Shown here piece after piece: positions 13,725 to 21,198 of a DNA stretch of 24,366 bases (positions within the stretch are counted from its first letter, which is position 1; the number at the start of each line of letters is the position of its first letter). The DNA comes from Candidatus Aphodoplasma excrementigallinarum (GTDB lineage: Bacteria; Bacillota; Clostridia; UBA1381; UMGS1253). The stretch spans positions 1 through 24,366 of the forward strand of contig DVOF01000209.1 in NCBI GenBank assembly GCA_018713805.1. The letters run 5' to 3'. Both the position numbers and the translations under genes were made by a program. The notes beneath the pieces are model-generated. The model saw only the letters and a program-made list of their open reading frames with translations, searched no databases and was not told the origin of the DNA.

Positions 13725-14558
13725 ATGAAAATCCAATATCTTGGCACGGGCGCGTCCGAGGCTGTACCAGCCCTGTTCTGCGACTGCGACGTCTGCCGGC
13801 GTTCCCGCGAGACGGGCGGCAGGAACATCCGCACCCGCAGCCAGGCGCTGATCGACGATACGCTGCTGGTCGACTTTCCGGCTGATACGTACCTGCATGT
13901 GCTGCGGGACGGCCTGCAGCTTTCCAAAATCCACACCTGTATCATTACGCATAACCACTCCGACCATCTCTATGCAGAGGACCTGGTCGCGCGCCGGCCC
14001 CCCTATGCGCAGATGGAAGACGAAACGCCGCTCAATGTTTACGGCACGTCGCCTGCCGGGCGCGACGTTTTGCAGGTGCAAAAGGATTATAACGAGCCTT
14101 TCCGGCAGGAGTGCGTCATTTTTAACCCAATCGCGCCGTTTGTGCCGTTTGAGGCGGAGGGATACACCATAACCGCCCTGAAGGCCGACCACGACCCCTA
14201 CTGCGACCCGGTGTTCTACCTGATTGAAAAGGGCGGGAAACGCCTTCTCTATGCAAACGACACCGGCATTTTCCCCGAAGAAACGTGGGCGCATCTTGAG
14301 CAGAGCGGCGTGCGGCTCGACTTTGTGTCGCTCGACTGTACGATGGTTCTCGTCCCGTGCGAGCATGGGCACCTTGGCCTTACTGCGGCGGCGCAGGTGC
14401 GGCAAAGGCTGATGGACATGGGGCTCACGGACGGGCAGACCGTCTTTTATCTCAACCACTTTTCCCATAACGGCGGCGCAACCCACGACGATATGGTCGC
14501 CCCGGCCGGGGAGCAGGGGTTTCTCGTCGCATACGATGGGCTTACGGTGGAATTTTAA
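13725..14558 (+). CDS. Metallo-beta-lactamase-fold hydrolase, PhnP-like
   Basis: PhnP-type enzymes are metal-dependent phosphodiesterases, and many relatives have unknown substrates. The 277-residue product begins MKIQYLGTGASEAVPALFCD, followed by CDVCRRSRETGGRNIRTRSQ, the Cys-containing start typical of PhnP and relatives. The metal motif HNHSDH is at 76-81, and further ligands are likely in LKADHDP, YANDTG and FLNHFSHNGG-like YLNHFSHNG. AAGGAG lies eight bases before the ATG. It follows the membrane gene by 12 bp and is the last gene of the moxR operon. Its substrate cannot be told, and the link to MoxR may be only positional. Confidence 0.88.
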   Translation: MKIQYLGTGASEAVPALFCDCDVCRRSRETGGRNIRTRSQALIDDTLLVDFPADTYLHVLRDGLQLSKIHTCIITHNHSDHLYAEDLVARRPPYAQMEDETPLNVYGTSPAGRDVLQVQKDYNEPFRQECVIFNPIAPFVPFEAEGYTITALKADHDPYCDPVFYLIEKGGKRLLYANDTGIFPEETWAHLEQSGVRLDFVSLDCTMVLVPCEHGHLGLTAAAQVRQRLMDMGLTDGQTVFYLNHFSHNGGATHDDMVAPAGEQGFLVAYDGLTVEF

Positions 14559-14577
14559 AAAAGCTCCTGCCTCTTGA

Positions 14578-14620
14578 TATGCACCCCAAAAGTTAAACAC
14601 TTTTGGAGGTGCATATTTTT
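14578..14620 (+). terminator. Hairpin at the IS left end masking the transposase ribosome site
   Basis: TATGCACC-C-CAAAAG (14578-14592) pairs with CTTTTG-GA-GGTGCATA (14600-14615) around TTAAACA, and five T follow (14616-14620) directly before the ATG. The 3' arm holds the GGAGG site. It can therefore act as a terminator for incoming transcription and block translation of read-through RNA. Confidence 0.7.
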
Positions 14621-15850
14621 ATGCGTAAAAAAGGTACGAAAAATAAATTTTATAGTGCAGAATTTAAAATCAATGTTATAATGGATGTGCGAGAAAACCA
14701 CTTAGGGTATAATGAAGCGGAGCGAAAATACAGTTTGCCACATTCGAGAATACAAAAGTGGGAGCGCATATACTTAGAAGAAGGAGCCGAAGGTCTGATG
14801 AAAGAAAGACGAGGCAGAGCTTGTAAGACAAGCGGAACACGAAAAGGAAGACCACCAAAGTTGGATAAAAAGGTTGAAGAAGATTTAATTGCCGAAAATC
14901 AGCGACTTCGCATGGAGATAGAATACTTAAAAAAAACTGAGTGCCTTAGTTCTTGCGGAAGAGCGAGAGGACGGCAAAAAGCCTTGATTATCTCAGAACT
15001 AAGGCAAAAATATCCGCTGAAAGATTTGTTAGCATTATCAGGATTAGCAAGAAGTACATACTATTATTATCTCGGACATCAAAACATAGACAAGTACGAA
15101 TAAGAAAAGAATGAGATATTAGAGATATTTAACGCTCACAAAGGTAGATACGGATACCGCAGAATCCTTATAATTATGCGTAACAAAGGTTATACAATTA
15201 ACCATAAAACCGTACAAAAGCTCATGAAAATTCTTGGTTTAAAAGGCAAACAACGCAAAAACGAAAAATATCACTCATACAAAGGTGAGGTTGGAAAAAT
15301 TGCAGATAACCTATTGAAAAGGAAATTCAATGCAGACAAGCCTTTTGAAAAGCTCACAACGGATGTTACACAATTTAAGGTTTGCAATGAGAAAGTATAT
15401 CTGTCACCAGTGATGGATCTATACAACAGAGAGATTGTTTCCTATTCCATTTCGCTGCATCCTGATTTACAACAGATAAGAGATATGCTGGGTGGCTTGT
15501 TTACGAAACTGCCTGATGATGCAGCACCAATATTTCATTCGGATCAGGGCTGGCAGTATCAGCACTCGGAATATCAGCGTCTGTTATCCGACCACAACAT
15601 CAAACAAAGCATGTCACGAAAGGGCAACTGTATGGATAACGGCGCTATGGAAAACTTTTTCGGCAGACTAAAAGTTGAAATGTTTTACGGAGAACATTTT
15701 GAGACAGTTGATGAATTCATCAACTGTCTCAAGGAATACATTCATTACTACAACAACGAAAGGATCATTTCAAAATTGAAAATGAGCCCGGTGCAATACC
15801 GAACTCATTCTCTTCAAAGTTAATATTTTTTGTCTAAGCTTTTGGGTTCA
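14580..15850 (+). mobile_element. IS3-family insertion sequence
   Basis: A 1271-bp AT-rich element in GC-rich surroundings. The left end TGCACCCCAAAAG (14580-14592) and the complement of the right end, TGAACCCAAAAGC (15838-15850), match with one substitution and a one-base gap, in line with IS3-type terminal repeats. It encodes an OrfA-like helix-turn-helix and an OrfB-like DDE integrase domain. No target duplication is visible (ATA to the left, CTT to the right). It lies 21 bp after the metallohydrolase gene and 21 bp from the convergent amidase gene. The base composition suggests recent acquisition. Confidence 0.88.
14621..15823 (+). pseudogene. IS3-family transposase, fused OrfA-OrfB frame broken by a stop
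   Basis: From ATG 14621 the frame encodes an OrfA-type helix-turn-helix (KNKFYSAEFKINVIMDVREN..YSLPHSRIQKWERIY) and a leucine-zipper-like coil (LIAENQRLRMEIEYLKK). At the A8 tract 14929-14936 it continues without a shift into OrfB sequence (ALIISELRQKYPLKDLLALS). Removing one A would restore an ordinary OrfA ending at TGA 14985-14987. The fused frame stops at TAA 15101-15103, but continues in the same frame (EKNEILEIFNAHKGRYGYRR) to 15823. The DDE triad is intact at codons 248, 308 and 344, with the family's 35-residue D-E spacing. The intact transposase would need the TAA read through, or restarts such as ATG 15176. Probably inactive. Confidence 0.88.
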
Positions 15851-15871
15851 CTTCATAATATCCGGCGCGTT

Positions 15872-16609
15872 TTATTGTGCCGGGGCGGCAATCCCGCCAG
15901 TTCCGGCATAGTATGCCTCAATCCCCTTCATGACCGCCCACGCCAGCTTTGTCTGGTATTCGTCCGTTTTCAGGTTCGCCAGCTCCTCCTCGTTGGACAG
16001 AAAGCCGCACTCCACAATGACGGATGGTATCGGCGCGTTTTTTAAGAGATAAATACCGCTGCCCGCCTTCATGGCCTGGCGTTCATTGCCTGGGTCCACG
16101 CCCTCCTTCAAGGCAGACTGGATACACTCCGCCAGCCGCTTTGCCTCCTCGTTTTTTCCGTCATAGACAACCTGCGCGCCGTGATATTTCGACTGCTCGA
16201 ACAGGTTCATGTGGATGCTCACAAACAAATCCGCCCCCGCGCTGGACTGGATGTCGCGCCGTTTGCGCATGTCGGAGCGTTTTTTCTCCGCAATGGTTTT
16301 CGCGTCCGAATCGTATATCCCTTCGTTCGTCGTCCTTGTCATTACCGTATGGATTCCCGCCTGGGAGAGCAGGTTCTCCACCTTCTGCGCGACAAGAAGG
16401 TTTAGCCCCGCCTCCGTTGTGCCGTCCTTCCCGACTGCGCCGCCGTCCGGGTCGCCGTGGCCGGCGTCAATGACGACCGTCTTTCCATAGGACGCATTCA
16501 CAGACGCAGGCACACTGATATCGCCCAAAATAATCCCAGCGATCATCATGACGCATAAAAAAATAGTACATAACAAAAACGCGCTGCTCTTTTTGATAAA
16601 AACGATCAA
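15872..16609 (-). CDS. cwlD: N-acetylmuramoyl-L-alanine amidase, CwlD-like
   Basis: Amidase_3 enzymes cut the amide bond between muramic acid and the stem peptide; CwlD makes muramic-lactam for the spore cortex. The 245-residue product has an N-terminal membrane anchor (about 8-29), then the zinc-hydrolase domain: VVIDAGHGDPDGGAVG (H51), TTEAGLNLLVA (E66), the SIHMN histidine, and VIVECGFLSNEEE with the catalytic glutamate. Size and single anchor fit CwlD, though other Amidase_3 enzymes are possible. The start is uncertain: TTG 16609 has GGGGG eight bases upstream, and GTG 16618 and TTG 16624 are in frame without a good site. The stop is 21 bp from the IS right end. Confidence 0.85.
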   Translation of the reverse strand: MIVFIKKSSAFLLCTIFLCVMMIAGIILGDISVPASVNASYGKTVVIDAGHGDPDGGAVGKDGTTEAGLNLLVAQKVENLLSQAGIHTVMTRTTNEGIYDSDAKTIAEKKRSDMRKRRDIQSSAGADLFVSIHMNLFEQSKYHGAQVVYDGKNEEAKRLAECIQSALKEGVDPGNERQAMKAGSGIYLLKNAPIPSVIVECGFLSNEEELANLKTDEYQTKLAWAVMKGIEAYYAGTGGIAAPAQ

Positions 16610-16704
16610 GCTCTCCACCCCCAAATAGCGCTTACGCCGTTACATGCTATTTTTATGCTGGGGCGGGCCGTATGTTTCCTGTTTTCTATCAAACCGGGCG
16701 GCTT

Positions 16705-17346
16705 TTACCGCCTGCGCGGCGCATAGTCGCGCATGCCCGGGACGGCGCCGCCCGCCACCGCCCACAGATACAGGCTGGCGACCGACGCATAGGGCGTATA
16801 CCGCTTGTAGTACCGCTCAAAAAGCTTCTGGCCGATTTCGCGGTGGTGATACACCATGCGAAGCCCCTTGCGGATACCATAGTCGCCGAAACTCAAAATA
16901 TTTTTCCGCTGCATGGAGAACGTCATCAGCATTTCCGCTGTCCAAACGCCCACGCCAGGCAACCGGCACAGCTCCTGTTTTACCTCCGCGTCGCTCATTT
17001 TCTCCAATGCTTTCAAGTCCAGCTCCCCGCGCAGGATTCGCCCCGCCGCACTCAGGATATATCCTGCCTTCCGGCCCGACAGGCCAAAGCCGCGCAGCAT
17101 CTCCTCCCCCGCAGCCGTGACCGTCTCCGGCGTTACGGCGCCAAGGCCGTCCCTGACGCGGCCCCATACAGTGACCTGCGCCTTTGTCGAAATCTGCTGC
17201 CCCACAATGGAGAACACCAGCGCTTCAAACAAATCGTCGATGACCTCGCGCTCGATGTGGCCCAGCGTATCGATCACCGCGCCGAGCCGCTTGTCCTTTT
17301 TCTTTAAATAGCCTGTTTCCGCCTCGGTATAATAAAAAAATGCCAT
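16705..17346 (-). CDS. DNA-3-methyladenine glycosylase II (AlkA-like)
   Basis: This family removes alkylated bases from DNA, starting base excision repair. The 213-residue product is an HhH-GPD domain without the extra N-terminal domain of E. coli AlkA. It has ALVFSIVGQQISTKAQVTVW, the helix-hairpin-helix LPGVGVWTAEMLM (129-141), and the catalytic aspartate D155 in SFGDYGIRKGLRMVY. There are no Cys residues for an iron-sulfur cluster, which separates it from endonuclease III and MutY. The ribosome site is weak (GGGGAAAG). A promoter lies at 17383-17411. It may be co-transcribed with the amidase, 95 bp downstream. Confidence 0.93.
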   Translation of the reverse strand: MAFFYYTEAETGYLKKKDKRLGAVIDTLGHIEREVIDDLFEALVFSIVGQQISTKAQVTVWGRVRDGLGAVTPETVTAAGEEMLRGFGLSGRKAGYILSAAGRILRGELDLKALEKMSDAEVKQELCRLPGVGVWTAEMLMTFSMQRKNILSFGDYGIRKGLRMVYHHREIGQKLFERYYKRYTPYASVASLYLWAVAGGAVPGMRDYAPRRR

Positions 17347-17382
17347 CTTGCTTTCCCCATTTCCAGTTTTCTGCCCCGCTTC

Positions 17383-17411
17383 AGTTTAACACGCGAATGA
17401 AAAAGCGTCAA
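17383..17411 (-). promoter_or_regulatory. Promoter for the alkA-like gene
   Basis: Minus strand TTGACG (17406-17411), 17-bp spacer, TAAACT (17383-17388), 36 bp before the ATG. It is divergent from the P-type ATPase promoter. Confidence 0.72.
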
Positions 17412-17458
17412 TCTCTGCGCCAAAATGAAAATATTTTGTTAAGACTTGCCGGCAGCGG

Positions 17459-17487
17459 TTGCCTGCGCTGGATAGGTATGGTATGAT
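17459..17487 (+). promoter_or_regulatory. Promoter for the P-type ATPase
   Basis: TTGCCT (17459-17464), 17-bp spacer with TATGG next to the -10, TATGAT (17482-17487). It implies a leader of about 158 bases. The leader contains a small hairpin, GCCGAAA/TTTCGGC (17577-17583 with 17594-17600), and the palindrome GCATATGC. No known metal riboswitch is recognised. Confidence 0.65.
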
Positions 17488-17651
17488 AAAGTTGCGGATG
17501 GCGTGTATGGACTATTTTATTTTTTTGAAGTAATGTACAGTCGCTGATTCGTTATATAAACAGAACGGGCACAACAGCCGAAACTGCCTTATATTTCGGC
17601 GCGCATATGCCCATACTATAACTATCGAAACAAGCTTTGGCGGAGGAAACC

Positions 17652-20069
17652 ATGGAACAGGAAAACAGTGGCATAACAGCCGGGACGCAGCCCTCACAAC
17701 CGAATACGGAAACCGGCCTCACACAGGCGGAGGTCGATGCGCGCGTAGAGGCCGGCCAGGTCAACGTGGCAGTAGAAGCGCCGACCAAAACCGTATCCCA
17801 GATCATTCTGGGCAACACCTTTACATACTTCAACTTTGTCTTTGCGGTGCTTGCCCTGCTTTTGATTCTTGTCGGCTCCTTCCGGGAGCTGACCTTTCTG
17901 CCGATCATCATTGCCAACACGCTGATCGGTATTATTCAGGAAATCCGGTCAAAAAAGGTACTCGACAAGCTCACCGTACTTAACGCGCCGAAAACGCGCG
18001 TTCTCCGCGACGGGGTCGAGGCCGTCATCGACTCGGAGCGGCTGGTCGTCGACGATATCGTCCTGTTTGGCGCAGGGAACCAAATCTGCGCCGACGCTGT
18101 CGTGACCGGGGGTGAGGTGCAGGTTAACGAATCGCTCCTGACCGGCGAGGCTGACGAGATTACCAAGCGCGCGGGTGACGCGCTCCTGTCGGGTAGCTTT
18201 GTCGTTTCCGGGCAATGCCACGCAAGGCTGGAAAAGGTGGGCAAGGACTCCTACGTTTCCAAGCTGATGCTGGAGGCAAAGACGGTCAAAAAGGGTGAAC
18301 GCTCAGAGATGATGCGCTCGCTCAACCGCCTGATTGCGCTTGTCGGCATCGTCATTATCCCCATTGGTATCACCATGTTTGTGCAGCATCACTTCTATAT
18401 GGGCGAATCGGTCCAGCAGAGCGTCGTATCCATGGTGGCCGCCCTGATCGGCATGATCCCGGAGGGGCTGTTTTTGCTCGCCAGCGTGGCGATGGCGCTA
18501 AGCGTCATCCGCCTGGCGCGCAAGCGCGTCTTGGTGCATGAAATGTCATGTATCGAAACGCTCGCGCGCGTCGATGTCCTGTGCGTGGATAAGACCGGCA
18601 CCATCACCGAAAACACTATGCAGGTCGACGAACTAATCGAACTGGATGCAGAAAAGGCAGGTGGCTGCGAGCAGCTTGGCCTGCTGATTGGCGACTTTGT
18701 GCATAATATGCCGGCTGACAATGCGACGATGGAAGCGATGAAGGCCTATTTTAAAGAAAACACCGGGCGCAGCGCGGCGGCTGTCACCTCGTTTTCCTCT
18801 GTGGCAAAATACTCCAGTGTAACATTTGAAGAGAATGCCTATGTCTGCGGCGCGCCGGAATTTGTGCTGCGCGGCCAGTATGAGGCGTATAAAGAACAGA
18901 TTGAATCCTACTCGAGGCGCGGCAGCCGCGTGCTTGTGTTTGGCAAATACGCCGGCACGCCGGACGGCGGCGCGCTCTCCGCGCCTGTGGAGCCATATGC
19001 GCTCATTCTGCTTACTAACCCGGTCCGCAAGGATGCGGCGGAGACGTTTGCCTACTTTGACGAACAGGGCGTGGAGATCAAGGTCATCTCCGGCGACAAT
19101 CCGCTCACTGTCTGTGAGGTCGCAAAAAAAGCCGGGATAAAAAATGCAGACAACTATATCGATGCGCAAACCCTTACGACCGATGAACAGATTGACGAAG
19201 CAGTACAGCAATATACCGTGTTTGGGCGCGTAACGCCGAAGCAGAAACGCCAGTTCGTCGAGTCGCTCAAAAAGGCGGGTCGGACGGTCGCTATGACGGG
19301 CGACGGCGTCAACGACGTACTCGCGCTCAAAAAGGCGGATTGCAGCGTGGCCATGGCCTCCGGCAGCGAGGCGGCGACGCACGCGGCCCAGCTCGTCCTG
19401 CTCGACTCCGACTTTGCGCGGATGCCGTCGGTCGTTTTGGAGGGGCGCCGCGTTGTAAACAACATCCAGCGGAGCGCATGTCTGTTTTTGGTAAAAAATA
19501 TTTTTTCCATGCTGATGGCGCTGTTCTCCATGATATTTGTTATAAATTATCCGCTCCTGCCGTCGCAGATTTCGCTGGTGAGCGCGTTTACAATCGGGAT
19601 TCCGGCATTTTTCCTCGCGCTTGAGCCAAACAAAAACATCATCAAGGGCAAATTCCTGTCCAATGTGTTAAACACCTCCTTCCCCGCCGGGCTGACCGCA
19701 TTTATTGTGATTGCTGCGCTCGTCGTCTTTGGCCAGGTGTTTCATATGAGCGAAACGGATATATCCACCGTTTCGGCGTTGCTGATGTCTACAGTGGGGA
19801 TGCTGTTTTTGTTTCGGATCAGCCGCCCGATGAACGCCTTCCGCTGGACGATCTGGCTCGCGATGCTGGCCGGGCTGATTTTCTCATGCGTGTTCTTAAA
19901 CGACCTGTTTGGGATCAGCCCCCTGTCGCTGGAGGCAAGCCTCCTGCTCGGTGTGTTCATCGTCGCAACCGAGCCGGTGCTGCGCTATCTGACGAAGCTG
20001 CTGCACCTGCTGCAAAAATGTGTTTTGTGGCTGGTAAATAAGGCCGCGTCGCTGTTTTTGCTCGATTAA
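17652..20069 (+). CDS. Cation-translocating P-type ATPase, CtpE-like
   Basis: The 805-residue membrane pump uses an aspartyl-phosphate intermediate. All core motifs are present: actuator TGEA (164-167, with Ala where most have Ser), the membrane motif PEGL (270-273), the phosphorylation site DKTGT starting at D313, SGDNPLTV in the P domain, and MTGDGVNDVLALKKAD (from 548). About ten membrane segments can be placed, with a C-terminal group from about 615. There is no Cys-X-X-Cys metal domain, which argues against copper or zinc. PEGL followed by FLLASVAMA resembles mycobacterial CtpE, a calcium transporter, so calcium is the best guess. The N-terminal 40 residues are Gln/Thr-rich. ATG 17652 has GGAGG five bases upstream. 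Confidence 0.9.
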   Translation: MEQENSGITAGTQPSQPNTETGLTQAEVDARVEAGQVNVAVEAPTKTVSQIILGNTFTYFNFVFAVLALLLILVGSFRELTFLPIIIANTLIGIIQEIRSKKVLDKLTVLNAPKTRVLRDGVEAVIDSERLVVDDIVLFGAGNQICADAVVTGGEVQVNESLLTGEADEITKRAGDALLSGSFVVSGQCHARLEKVGKDSYVSKLMLEAKTVKKGERSEMMRSLNRLIALVGIVIIPIGITMFVQHHFYMGESVQQSVVSMVAALIGMIPEGLFLLASVAMALSVIRLARKRVLVHEMSCIETLARVDVLCVDKTGTITENTMQVDELIELDAEKAGGCEQLGLLIGDFVHNMPADNATMEAMKAYFKENTGRSAAAVTSFSSVAKYSSVTFEENAYVCGAPEFVLRGQYEAYKEQIESYSRRGSRVLVFGKYAGTPDGGALSAPVEPYALILLTNPVRKDAAETFAYFDEQGVEIKVISGDNPLTVCEVAKKAGIKNADNYIDAQTLTTDEQIDEAVQQYTVFGRVTPKQKRQFVESLKKAGRTVAMTGDGVNDVLALKKADCSVAMASGSEAATHAAQLVLLDSDFARMPSVVLEGRRVVNNIQRSACLFLVKNIFSMLMALFSMIFVINYPLLPSQISLVSAFTIGIPAFFLALEPNKNIIKGKFLSNVLNTSFPAGLTAFIVIAALVVFGQVFHMSETDISTVSALLMSTVGMLFLFRISRPMNAFRWTIWLAMLAGLIFSCVFLNDLFGISPLSLEASLLLGVFIVATEPVLRYLTKLLHLLQKCVLWLVNKAASLFLLD

Positions 20070-20088
20070 AAACGAAAACAAGCAACCT

Positions 20089-20157
20089 AAACTCCCGTCT
20101 AATTCGTATAGGGTGCGCAAAATGCGCAAATACTAACGAAAAACAGACAGGGAGTTT
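20089..20157 (+). promoter_or_regulatory. Long structured RNA leader pairing with the panE-like ribosome site
   Basis: AAACTCCCGTCT (20089-20100) pairs with AGAC-A-GGGAGTTT (20145-20157; 12 pairs, one bulge). Inside are TTCGT/ACGAA (20103-20107 with 20135-20139 approximately) and a TGCGC/GCGCA hairpin. The 3' arm contains the AGGGAG ribosome site of the next gene, five bases before its ATG. Only four T follow the stem, so it is a weak terminator at best. It starts 20 bases after the ATPase stop, and no promoter is seen in the gap. Confidence 0.65.
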
Positions 20158-20161
20158 TATT

Positions 20162-21073
20162 ATGAAAATTGCAGTGATCGGCGCAGGAGCCATGGGCTGC
20201 TTTTACGGCGCATGGCTGGGCGCATTGCACGACGTGTTTTACATTGACGCATACCAGCCGCAGGTCGACGCGCTCAACCGCGACGGAATTACGATTGTGG
20301 AAGGCGAAACAGAGCGGCGCTACCCGGCCCGCGCCTATATGAGCGGGAGTGCGGACGAGCGGGCCGATTTGGTCATCCTGTTTGTCAAAACGCTCTACAC
20401 CGAGCGCGCCCTGACCCGGAACCAGAATATCATTGGGAAGGATACGGCCCTGCTTACGCTGCAAAACGGCGCGGGCAACGACCGGACAATCAAGACGCAT
20501 ATGGACGAAGCCAACCTCCTCATCGGAACCTCCAAGCACAACTGCGTCAACCTCGGCGGCGGCGTCATCCGGCACAGCGGCAGCGGCGAAACGGTCATCG
20601 GCTCGCTTTCCGGCAACCGCGCGCTGGCCGAACGCATCCGGGCGGTACTGGAAGAGGGCGGGTTTGAAACGCAGGTCAGCAATAACATCCAGCGGATCAT
20701 TTGGACCAAGCTGTTTGTCAACCTGTCTATCAACGCACTGACTGCCTTGATGGATACGCGGATTGGCCTTGTGCTTGACAACGCCTATGCAAAAGATATT
20801 GCCACCCAAATCGTCCGGGAGGCGGTCGCCGTTGCCGAGGCGGACGGGAATGCGTTCGACGAGAAGGAAATCCTCGACATGGTATTTGCCATTGCGCACG
20901 AGTGCGCCGAAGGCCACGCCTCCATGTGCCAGGATATGCAAAACCGCCGCCTGACGGAAGTGGACGCAATCAACGGCGCGGTTGCGCGCGCAGCAGAAGA
21001 ATACGGCTTATCCGCTCCCTACAACGCAATGATAACAAAGCTCGTGCATTGCCGTGAATTGCTCTACACCTAA
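20162..21073 (+). CDS. 2-dehydropantoate 2-reductase family protein
   Basis: Family members reduce ketopantoate to pantoate with NADPH in the pantothenate/CoA pathway, but many paralogues act on other 2-keto acids. The 303-residue product has the N-terminal Rossmann motif VIGAGAMGCFYGAWL (GAGAMG at 8-13), VKTLYTERAL, LTLQNGAGN, GTSKHNCVNLGGGVIRHSG, the catalytic-lysine segment IIWTKLFVNLSINALTAL, and the C-terminal HASMCQDMQNRRLTEVDAIN block. AGGGAG lies before the ATG but inside a stable stem. The gene is 92 bp after the ATPase and has no visible promoter, so it is probably co-transcribed. It could be PanE itself; no other pan gene is near. Confidence 0.9.
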   Translation: MKIAVIGAGAMGCFYGAWLGALHDVFYIDAYQPQVDALNRDGITIVEGETERRYPARAYMSGSADERADLVILFVKTLYTERALTRNQNIIGKDTALLTLQNGAGNDRTIKTHMDEANLLIGTSKHNCVNLGGGVIRHSGSGETVIGSLSGNRALAERIRAVLEEGGFETQVSNNIQRIIWTKLFVNLSINALTALMDTRIGLVLDNAYAKDIATQIVREAVAVAEADGNAFDEKEILDMVFAIAHECAEGHASMCQDMQNRRLTEVDAINGAVARAAEEYGLSAPYNAMITKLVHCRELLYT

Positions 21074-21088
21074 TACGATTTTTTATGA

Positions 21089-21114
21089 AAAACTCCCTGA
21101 AATACGGGAGCTTT
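21089..21114 (+). terminator. Weak terminator-like hairpin after the panE-like gene
   Basis: AAACTCCC and GGGAGCTTT pair around TGAAATAC with one bulged C, followed by GCGTTAATTT. The T run is poor. Its stem sequence matches the outer stem of the structured leader at the other end of the gene. Confidence 0.45.
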
Positions 21115-21127
21115 GCGTTAATTTCTA

Positions 21128-21156
21128 TTGATTTTCCCCATATCATCTGGTACACT
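21128..21156 (+). promoter_or_regulatory. Promoter for the 769-residue protein gene
   Basis: TTGATT (21128-21133), 17-bp spacer with TCTGG next to the -10, TACACT (21151-21156), about 42 bp before the start codon. Confidence 0.65.
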
Positions 21157-21198
21157 ATGTACAGAATTTAAAATTACTATATTAAGGATGTGGAAAAG

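Noticed and set aside
12768..14600. A 610-codon minus-strand open frame opposite the membrane and metallohydrolase genes
   Set aside because: It lies antisense to two well-supported genes with good ribosome sites, is rich in Arg, His and Gln as shadow frames in GC-rich DNA are, and shows no domain.
15851..15883. CCGGCGC/GTGCCGG hairpin at the end of the amidase gene
   Set aside because: The stem overlaps the stop codon and neither strand has a following T run, so it is not supported as a terminator.
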